Assembly: GCA_016711125.1 (NCBI GenBank)
Contig: JADJTQ010000003.1
Coordinates: forward strand, 806,001 to 870,000
Direction of reading: 5' to 3'
Length of the DNA stretch: 64,000 nt
From: Saprospiraceae bacterium
Lineage (GTDB): Bacteria; Bacteroidota; Bacteroidia; Chitinophagales; Saprospiraceae
Made by a program: the position numbers and the translations under genes. Of this stretch, positions 57,041 to 64,000 are shown in pieces. The notes under the pieces are model-generated. The model saw only the letters and a list, made by a program, of their open reading frames with translations, made no database searches and had not been told where the DNA came from. Position 1 is the stretch's first letter. The number at the start of each line of letters is the position of its first letter.

Positions 57041-57453
57041 CCATGATCAATAAAGCAAGTGGATATTCGGGAACACCGCTTTATAAAAAGCTGGGAATGA
57101 AACCGCATTCAAAATGGAAGGTGATTGCACCTCCCAGGGACTATCATGAACTTCTGGGCCCATTTGATCAGATCGATTTCTCCAATGAAGCAGCCGATCT
57201 GGATGGAATTCATGTTTTTTCGAACCAGACAGAAGAAATTGAAAAATATATGATCACCCTCAGTAGGCAAATCAAGAAAAATGGTTGCATTTGGTTTTCC
57301 TGGTATAAGAAAAGCGCCAGGCTGCCGACCGGGATCACGGAAGATATCCTCCGGGATACCGCATTGTCACTTGGGCTGGTCGATGTCAAGGTGTGTTCAG
57401 TAGATGATCATTGGTCTGCATTGAAAATAGTCTGGAGGGTGGAAAATAGGTAG
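57037..57453 (+). CDS. DUF3052-like small protein
   Basis: The 138-residue cytosolic protein begins NKASGYSGTPLYKKLGMKPHSKWKVIAPP, the signature of the DUF3052 group, and has a CheY-like or methyltransferase-like alternation of strands (IDFSNEAADLDGIHVFSNQ, then CIWFSWYKKSARLPTGITED). Function unknown. The ATG at 57037 overlaps the DUF3810 stop; the frame extension to 57013 lies inside that gene. It stands 71 bp before moaA. Confidence 0.7.
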   Translation: MTMINKASGYSGTPLYKKLGMKPHSKWKVIAPPRDYHELLGPFDQIDFSNEAADLDGIHVFSNQTEEIEKYMITLSRQIKKNGCIWFSWYKKSARLPTGITEDILRDTALSLGLVDVKVCSVDDHWSALKIVWRVENR

Positions 57454-57524
57454 TTATACGAACATTACCTCACTCTAAAGTATTTATCTTTTAGCAGTAT
57501 CTTTATGCGCTAAACCAATTTGCA

Positions 57525-58508
57525 TTGGCACTCATAGATAATCATGGCAGAATAGTTAATTACCTCAGGCTGGCTGTGACAGACCGCTGCAATCTACGTT
57601 GCTTTTACTGCATGCCTGAGGAGGGCATCGACTATGTCAAGCGGTCCGATCTTCTCTCCTTTGAGGAAATGGTGAGACTGGTAAGGTGTCTGGCTGAATT
57701 GGGGATTGAAAAGCTCCGTCTGACCGGTGGTGAACCTTTCTTGCGCAAAGACATGATGCGTTTTTTGACCATGGTGTCTAAAATAGGTTTGAAGCAGATC
57801 AATATCACTACCAATGGAACACTTACTGGGCCATTAATTCCAAAGTTGAAAAAATTGGGCATCACCTCCGTCAATTTGTCAATGGATACCCTTGATGAAA
57901 AGCGATTTAAGGAGATTACCCGACGGGACTCGTTCAAAACCGTGATGAGTACATTTCATCAGTTGTTGGATGAAGGTATCAAAACAAAGATCAATATGGT
58001 GGTGATGGCAGGCAGGAATACGGAAGACATTGTGCCAATGGCTTCGCTTGCTCAGAAGTATCCGGTTGAAGTCCGATATATTGAAGAAATGCCTTTCAAT
58101 GGATCCTCCAATGCTTCTGGGCATACCGTTTGGGATCATTTCAAGATTTTGGACGCATTGCAAACAGTATACCCAGATATCACCGCCAAGGTCATGAAGC
58201 CAGGAGCAACCGCAACTAGTTATGAAGTGCCGGGATTCGCTGGCTCTTTAGGAATCATTGCCGCGTATAGTCGTACCTTTTGTGGCACTTGCAACCGGCT
58301 CAGAATCACTCCTCAAGGAATGATTCGTACTTGTCTCTATGACGAAGGCATCTTTAATATTCGGGATTTGATGCGCCAAGGTGCGACCGATCAGCAATTG
58401 CAGGATGCAGTGGTGCAGGCTGTAAGTCGAAGGGCTAAAGATGGTTTTGAAGCTGAAAAAATGCGATCCAACCTACCTTCTGAATCCATGTCAACTATCG
58501 GTGGATAA
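57525..58508 (+). CDS. moaA: GTP 3',8-cyclase MoaA
   Basis: Radical-SAM enzyme for the first step of molybdenum cofactor synthesis. The 327-residue protein has the SAM cluster CNLRCFYC (Cys22, 26, 29), the GTP-binding LRLTGGEPFLRKDM, and the second cluster in FCGTCNRLRITPQGMIRTC. The C-terminal Gly-Gly required for activity is present. It starts at TTG (57525); no in-frame ATG lies nearby upstream. TATCTTTA 24 bp before could be a weak -7 box. Confidence 0.93.
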   Translation: MALIDNHGRIVNYLRLAVTDRCNLRCFYCMPEEGIDYVKRSDLLSFEEMVRLVRCLAELGIEKLRLTGGEPFLRKDMMRFLTMVSKIGLKQINITTNGTLTGPLIPKLKKLGITSVNLSMDTLDEKRFKEITRRDSFKTVMSTFHQLLDEGIKTKINMVVMAGRNTEDIVPMASLAQKYPVEVRYIEEMPFNGSSNASGHTVWDHFKILDALQTVYPDITAKVMKPGATATSYEVPGFAGSLGIIAAYSRTFCGTCNRLRITPQGMIRTCLYDEGIFNIRDLMRQGATDQQLQDAVVQAVSRRAKDGFEAEKMRSNLPSESMSTIGG

Positions 58509-58509
58509 G

Positions 58510-59697
58510 ATGGTTACCGTTGAAGAAGCGATCAAAATACTTACGGAGCGACCCATTTCACTGGAGGCTGAGGAAATCGGTTTTGAATCATCTTTCGGCA
58601 GAGTTTTGGCAGAACCTATATACGCAGACCGGGATTTTCCGCCCTTCAATCGGGTAGCCATGGACGGCTATGCTTTGCAGCATCTAAGGGTGCAGGGAGG
58701 CCAAAGCACCTTTCTAATTGAGCATACTGTATCCGCCGGAGATGCTCATTATCGATTGATTGATGGTAGTGCCTGTGTGGAAATCATGACCGGGGCGGTT
58801 TTGCCCGAAGGATGTGATACCGTCGTTCCCTATGAAGAAACAGAATTGCAGGGTTCGTCTATGGTATTGAAGGACACTTTACTAGCTTTTAAGAATGTAC
58901 ATCACCAGGGCTCAGACCGCGAGGCAGGTGCGATTATCGTGCCTCAATATTCTTCGATCGGTGCACCGGAAATCGGGATTGCCGCCACGGTTGGTGCTAC
59001 CGCTCTTAAGGTATACCGGGTTCCTTCCATCTGTATCGTGTCAACTGGTGATGAGCTGGTGCCAGTTGGTGGCAAGCCCGCGCCCCATCAGATACGCAGT
59101 TCTAACGTTTATGCCCTAAAAGCATCACTGAGTTCGTACCCATGTCAATTCGAGCATCGACACTTGCCAGATGATCAAACTTTGGTAAACCAGGCTGTAG
59201 TGGATCTATTGAAGGAATTCCAAATAGTGATTTTTATTGGTGGCAGCTCGATGGGAAAAAAAGACTTTTTACCTTCAGCACTAAGCAAAGCCGGACTACA
59301 AGAGCACTTTTATAAAATCAAGCAGAGACCTGGCAAACCCTTCTGGTTTGGAAGTTCCAACAATCATTTTGCTTTCGCGTTACCGGGCAATCCAGTTTCG
59401 TGTTTTTTGTGTTTAGAAAAATATTTTAAATTCTGGCTAAATAATTCTTTAGGTAAGACTAAAAAAGTAGAATCTGCCCAATTGAGCCAAAATTTTAACT
59501 TTCCACCTGATCTAACTTATTTCCTGCAGGTCAAAACCGAGTCCAAAAATGGAGTAGTAATAGCCCATCCTGTTACCGGTGGAGGGTCAGGAGACCATGC
59601 AAATCTGGCAGAGGTTGATGCTTTTTTGCAATTGCCCGGTGATCGGCAAATTTTTAATCAGGGAGAAAGCTTTGAGCTTCTTCGGTTTCGTAAATAG
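58510..59697 (+). CDS. moeA: Molybdopterin molybdenumtransferase MoeA
   Basis: Inserts molybdenum into adenylated molybdopterin. The 395-residue protein opens MVTVEEAIKIL and has FNRVAMDGYAL, EIMTGAVLPEGCDTVVPYEE, STGDELVPVGG and RPGKPFWFG, followed by FALPGNPVSCFLCLEKYF. The ATG at 58510 is one base after the moaA stop, which gives tight coupling; the longer frame from 58441 overlaps moaA and is rejected. Confidence 0.93.
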   Translation: MVTVEEAIKILTERPISLEAEEIGFESSFGRVLAEPIYADRDFPPFNRVAMDGYALQHLRVQGGQSTFLIEHTVSAGDAHYRLIDGSACVEIMTGAVLPEGCDTVVPYEETELQGSSMVLKDTLLAFKNVHHQGSDREAGAIIVPQYSSIGAPEIGIAATVGATALKVYRVPSICIVSTGDELVPVGGKPAPHQIRSSNVYALKASLSSYPCQFEHRHLPDDQTLVNQAVVDLLKEFQIVIFIGGSSMGKKDFLPSALSKAGLQEHFYKIKQRPGKPFWFGSSNNHFAFALPGNPVSCFLCLEKYFKFWLNNSLGKTKKVESAQLSQNFNFPPDLTYFLQVKTESKNGVVIAHPVTGGGSGDHANLAEVDAFLQLPGDRQIFNQGESFELLRFRK

Positions 59698-59717
59698 TTT
59701 CAATCTGATTTTTTAGA

Positions 59718-60203
59718 ATGGAAGATAAATCCTTTTCTCATTTGGACAAACAGGGCAACCCAGTCATGGTTAATGTGGCTTCGAAGTCGATAACGCACCG
59801 AACCGCAACTGCGCAGGCCATTGTAGATCTGCCAGACGAGGTGATTGATCTGCTGCAAGGTGATGAGATCCAAACCAAAAAAGGGCCGGTGCTCCAAACA
59901 GCAATATTGGCAGGTATTATGGGTGCCAAGAAAACCAGTGACCTAATACCTCTTTGTCATCCACTTGGACTGGAAAACTGCAAAGTCACCCTGAGATTTA
60001 ATTCGTCGAGACAGTTGGAGATACAATGTACGGCTGAGATAACGGGCAAAACGGGTGTAGAGATGGAGGCACTCACAGGTGTATCAATAGCCGCTCTGAC
60101 CGTTTACGATATGTGTAAGGCATTCTCACACGACATACTGATAAAGGAAATAAAACTGATGGCAAAATCCGGTGGAAAGAGAGATTTTAACCGGGCAAAA
60201 TAG
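59718..60203 (+). CDS. moaC: Cyclic pyranopterin monophosphate synthase MoaC
   Basis: Second enzyme of molybdenum cofactor synthesis. The 161-residue product has PVMVNVASKSITHRTATAQA, the core LAGIMGAKKTSDLIPLCHPL, VEMEALTGVSIAALTVYDMCKA, and the C-terminal KSGGKRDF. It lies 20 bp after moeA and overlaps mobA by 32 bp. Confidence 0.95.
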   Translation: MEDKSFSHLDKQGNPVMVNVASKSITHRTATAQAIVDLPDEVIDLLQGDEIQTKKGPVLQTAILAGIMGAKKTSDLIPLCHPLGLENCKVTLRFNSSRQLEIQCTAEITGKTGVEMEALTGVSIAALTVYDMCKAFSHDILIKEIKLMAKSGGKRDFNRAK

Positions 60204-60780
60204 ACCCGAAATTTACGGTTTGGTTCTGGCAGGTGGATACAGTCAAAGGATGGGCATGGACAAGGCCTTCATCCTCTATCAAGGCAAACCCATGTACCAC
60301 CACGCGGCCCGGTTGATTCAGACATTTTGCAGGGAAGTGATCATTTCTTGCAGAAAAGAACAAAAAGAGCTCATAACCGGTTATCCAGTCCTTTTAGACA
60401 GTTTTCCATCCAAAGGCCCGATGACAGGGTTGCTTTCCGCTTTCAAAAAATATCCCAAAGTTGCCTGGTTGCTCATTCCTGTTGATATGCCAAATCTGAC
60501 GACTCAATTTATAAATGAGTATTTGCTTGCAAATCGGGATAGCCGATGTGATGCCACGATCATCCGAGACCAACCAGCTGCAACCATCCAACCTCTGGTC
60601 GCCATTTACGAACCGACCAGTCTGAAAAAAGTCGAGCAACAGTATGTACATGGTTTTTATTCTCTAAAAGGGATGGTAGACATCCTTCAGGTACACTTTG
60701 TCGATTTCAGAGACGTCCACCAATACTTAGCTAATTATAACAATCCGGAGGATTGGTCAGAGCTCAGAGGCCTTCAATAA
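60172..60780 (+). CDS. mobA: Molybdenum cofactor guanylyltransferase MobA-like
   Basis: Attaches GMP to molybdopterin. The 202-residue protein has the NTP-binding loop YGLVLAGGYSQRMGMDKAFILYQGKPM, then the metal-site region LLIPVDMPNLT, and GFYSLKGMVDILQ near the end. Translation from the GTG at 60172 overlaps moaC by 32 bp; a start closer to the loop would be unusual. Last gene of the operon here. No moaD, moaE or moaB is seen in the window. Confidence 0.88.
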   Translation: MEREILTGQNRPEIYGLVLAGGYSQRMGMDKAFILYQGKPMYHHAARLIQTFCREVIISCRKEQKELITGYPVLLDSFPSKGPMTGLLSAFKKYPKVAWLLIPVDMPNLTTQFINEYLLANRDSRCDATIIRDQPAATIQPLVAIYEPTSLKKVEQQYVHGFYSLKGMVDILQVHFVDFRDVHQYLANYNNPEDWSELRGLQ

Positions 60781-60836
60781 AATCACTGTCATTCTAAGAG
60801 CCTGATCTCTCCGACATTAATGGCAATCTATTTCTT

Positions 60837-60844
60837 TATTTTTG
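60837..60844 (+). promoter_or_regulatory. -7 box before the secreted hydrolase gene
   Basis: TATTTTTG, 28 bp before the ATG at 60873, fits TAnnTTTG. Confidence 0.5.
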
Positions 60845-60872
60845 TAACATTTAGTCTCAAAAAAGATAGACG

Positions 60873-63017
60873 ATGACTTACCGAATGATTTTTTTTAGAT
60901 TTCTCTTCATTTTTTGTTGTTTAAGCGCCTTCAAGGGGTTGAGTCAGAATGCTTCCGATGTTTTTGATTATTGGCCTCATCGACCCGATCCCTCTACGGC
61001 ATTATATCAAAAAATATTAGAAGGTGCATTTGAACAATTGGATGCACGAGCGGATCATATTGCTTCTCTAAAAGAAGACCGCGAAAGTTGGATTGAATAT
61101 CAAAAGGTACTATCCAGAAAATTAGAATCGCTACTGGTACCCAAATTTGAAAAATCAGATTTGAAGCCAATCATCACCGGCAGGATTGATCGTCCTGAAT
61201 TTATTGTTGAAAAATTGATTTTTGAATCGCTCCCAGGATATCCGGTATCTGCAGCCATGTTCATTCCTAAAGTCCGGGCAAATCCAGCCGCAGCCATTTT
61301 GTTTTGCAGCGGTCATAGCGATGAAGGATTTCGCTCTCCCGTCTATCAGCATATGATCCTCAATTATGTAATGAAGGGATTTATTGTCTTAGCCTTTGAT
61401 CCGGTTGGCCAGGAGAAAGAAATCAATATTTTAAGCATGATGGACAAAAAAATATGGTCCAACCCATGAGCACTCATACGTAGGTAATCAGATTTATTTG
61501 ACTGGCATGTCACCCGCTCAGTATTTTGTCTGGGATGCCATTCGGGCAATCGACTATCTTGATACGAGACCAGAAGTGGATATAGATAGAATTGGGGTCA
61601 CCGGCCGCTCCGGTGGAGGTACTCAGGCCGCGTATCTTATGGCGGTCGATCAGAGGATTAAGGCCGCCGCTCCGGAATGTTACTTAACAACTTTTAAACA
61701 ATTATTACTTTCAGGTGGACCCCAAGATGCTGAGCAAAATCCATTACATTTTCTTTATAAGGGATTAGATCTTGCTGATCTGGTCGAGGCAAGAGCTCCT
61801 AAACCAACGCTCATGGTGACGACAACCAGGGACATATTTAGTATACAGGGCGCCAGGGATTTGTATATTGAAGCTCAACATGCATACCGGGCTCACGGTG
61901 AAACAGATAATCTTTCGATGGTTGAAGATGATGCACCTCATCAATCTACCAGGAAAAACAGAGAGGCCACATACCGGTTTTTTCAAAAACATTTGAACAA
62001 CCCCGGAGATCCAGTTGATGTGAATGTTGAAATATTTCCGGAAAAGGAACTTTGGGTCACCGAGGGAGGACAGCTCTCCAAAAATGGATATGACCAAAAT
62101 TTGTTTTTGATCAATAAAAATCAAACTGATCTAATACTCAGTGATTCAGTTTCGCGAAATACTCCGCAATATCTTACAGCATTGCCCGGTAAATTAGTCG
62201 AATTGACCGGCTATGAGATACCTACTGATTTTTCGGTTGTTTTTTCCGGAACCACTGACTATGGTTATTATTCAATTGAAAAATATTTAATTCGGACCGG
62301 TCAGAATTATCATATTCCCTTGATTTGGTTACGTCCATCCCAGACTTCAGGTAAAACCATCTTAGTCATTGACGATAGGGGAAAGGCAACACACCGGATA
62401 GTACCGGCTTAGTTTTTCAATTGGTGAGGGCAGGTCACCAGGTTCTTTTGCCTGATTTAAGTGGTTACGGTGAGATGGGGTCAAAGTTCACAGGTGATGC
62501 CTTTATCCATCAGGTTCCGCTCAATATTTGGTATGCCGGTGCTTTGACTAAAAATTATCCCGTAACAATTAGAGCGGAAGAGCTCTATATTTTGAATCAA
62601 TTTATCCGGCAAAAAAGAGCGCAGGATGAAGCACCAATAGCCATCGGTTTTGGCCCTGCTTCAATAGATTTATTGCTGGCCGGTGCAATGGGAGTAACTT
62701 ATGAAGCGGTCTTCCTTAATAATCCATTGATTTCCTTAAAATCTTTGATGCGTGAAAAAGATTACCAGGTTAAGTTTATTCCTTCACTGATCCCTGGTAT
62801 GTTATCCCATTTTGATTTCACGGATTTAATGAAAATAATACCTTATCAGATAACTGTGGTAAATCCAGTTTTGCCAAATGGAACCTTAGCCGGACCGGTA
62901 AAGGCGTCATCGAATTATCAGGGCAACCGGAATAATGTGGAACTAATATTGGATCGGGATCAGGAAGCGACCAATACTGTCATCCTGCAGAAAATACAAT
63001 TGATGAATAATCGATAG
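60873..63017 (+). CDS. Secreted alpha/beta hydrolase, acetyl-xylan-esterase-like (two frameshifts)
   Basis: Predicted exported esterase of about 710 residues. A signal peptide (IFFRFLFIFCCLSAFKGLSQ) precedes an alpha/beta hydrolase domain. The raw frame ends at 61469; a shift in the A-run at 61446-61452 restores YGPTHEHSYVGNQIYLTGMS and then the nucleophile motif GVTGRSGGGTQAAYLMA (Ser of GRSGG). A second shift near 62380-62390 joins the C-terminal half (TGLVFQLVRAGHQVLLPDLSGYG). Family members of similar length carry two hydrolase-like halves. The His of MVEDDAPHQST is a possible triad member. Confidence 0.8.
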
Positions 63018-63233
63018 TGAGATAGAACATCAAATTCTGATTATTGATGAGGTGAGACTCTCTGTTAAATATTTAGTGGGTATCGCTGGAATATTGAAGG
63101 TGTCGCGGTTCGGGAGAGCTCTCCCTGTTTAGGCTGGCTTATGATGACTTTTATATTCTTCGGCTTCTAAAATCGAACAATTCGATAATTATTCAAAAGT
63201 CGACAGCTAAAAACGGACGAATGTCATCGGTGA

Positions 63234-63880
63234 CTAGCGGGTCACCAGTATCGGAAAGGATCTGGTTATGCCTCTTAATTGCACACTTATTTGATAAATG
63301 CCAGAAGGAAAATGATCCGTTTTCCAGCGATAATGATGATCGCCATTTGGGGTATTTTCTGAAAATAATCGATCCACCATTTGGCCATGAACATTATTTA
63401 CCATCACTTGGACAAGATGATTGCCGGCATTACGAATAATCAGAGTTGCTTCATTTTGTACAGGATTGGGATAGAATTGGGTTTCAATCGCTAATTGCTC
63501 AAAGTTAATGACCGGTGTGGAAGCTTCTCTGGAGATTGAAAAGGTATCAGAAATATCAAAATAATTTTCCGTCATGTCATTGTGTTGTATAATCTGGACC
63601 AACATTTTGGAGGATTCCATTTCTGGAGCCGGCCAGTCATATGTCAATTGATAGATGGGTAGACCCTCTTCAATAGGTTCCCGGTATCACCACCGTCACT
63701 GGAGAAAAAAAGTACCCAATCAATCTGATCATGTTCTACCAAGATCGACCAATTTATTGTGATGATATCACCCGGTTTAAAATGCGCGTCGGTCAATCTT
63801 GTTTCGAGCACGACGTGTGCTTGAAGGGAGGTCAACATACTTGACGCTAATAGTAATGACATTACAAATTTGAAAAACAT
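63234..63880 (-). CDS. Small exported protein with T9SS sorting domain (one frameshift)
   Basis: Starts MFFKFVMSLLLASSMLTSLQA (signal peptide), followed by a beta-sandwich (HFKPGDIITINWSILVEHDQ, then DWVLFFSSDGGDTG). The raw frame breaks near 63665; restoring it gives LLKEGLPIYQLTYDWPAPEM and then the sorting domain TQFYPNPVQNEATLIIRNAG, with SGIYQISVQLRG near the end. Total about 215 residues. Probably secreted or surface-bound; function unknown. The ATG at 63880 is chosen over 63913. Confidence 0.75.
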
Positions 63881-64000
63881 TTTTGCACTTTTATAGAGTC
63901 TAAAAGTAACCATATTCTAGCAAAAGCATCACTTGCGTGAGTTTGACAATCTGATGATTATCGTCACTACTGTACTAAAGGCTCTTAGGCGTTTTTAGTG

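Overview
The window reads as chromosome of a member of the Bacteroidota, most likely the class Saprospiria (Lewinella/Haliscomenobacter/Saprospira-like). This rests on several things. There are type IX secretion (T9SS) C-terminal domains and a C-terminal 'coathanger/GCX'-type end on large secreted proteins. Bacteroidota -7 promoter boxes (TAnnTTTG: TATCTTTG, TATTTTTG, TAACTTTG) stand before many genes. The order miaB, sigma-54 activator, lptE, TPR protein, secG, groES, groEL is one I know from this phylum. No rRNA, tRNA, CRISPR array or transposase gene was found.

Layout. 1-6222 (minus strand): groEL (cut by the window edge), groES, a damaged secG, a frameshifted acidic/Lys-rich TPR-type gene, lptE, a sigma-54 activator and miaB. 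6425-8370: aroE and proline dehydrogenase. 8389-16342: an accessory island holding a tandem duplication of one module (small secreted protein, 800-870 aa Asp-box beta-propeller protein, stand-alone LuxR-type HTH protein). The left copy is decayed and carries a 540-bp miniature inverted-repeat element; the right copy is nearly intact. 16738-20129: two paralogous membrane TPR-HTH regulators beside it. 20199-24004: beta-oxidation (thiolase, 3-hydroxyacyl-CoA dehydrogenase/enoyl-CoA hydratase). 24334-27769: ExbB-ExbD-TonB and folC. 27758-30918: SDR, tocopherol-cyclase-like protein and an alpha-oxoamine synthase. 31587-32126: second copy of the 540-bp element, then a PAS histidine kinase and a receiver protein. 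34011-35450: a graveyard of gene pieces (Rhs/YD repeat, immunity-like gene, T9SS tail). 35452-55785: mainly housekeeping and transport genes, including ubiX, a sodium:solute symporter, NDH-2, MarR-YceI, sppA, a deoxynucleoside kinase, folK, a sodium:alanine symporter, PPK2, DUF58 and thioredoxin. 55964-60780: DUF3810, DUF3052 and a molybdenum cofactor operon (moaA, moeA, moaC, mobA). 60873-63880: a large secreted alpha/beta hydrolase and a small T9SS protein.

Two themes run through the window. First, about a quarter of the genes are broken by small indels, and most that I could resolve are single-base losses in homopolymer runs. Many of these are probably sequence errors, and I annotate such genes over their full reconstructed span. 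Second, the 8.4-16.3 kb island shows a datable series of events: a module duplication, then insertion of a non-autonomous element into one copy, with the matching empty site still visible in the other copy.

The most novel-looking material is (a) the 540-bp element with about 23-bp terminal inverted repeats, 8-9-bp target duplications and a nested long hairpin, and (b) the duplicated HTH/beta-propeller module with a conserved leader next to two membrane-anchored HTH regulators.
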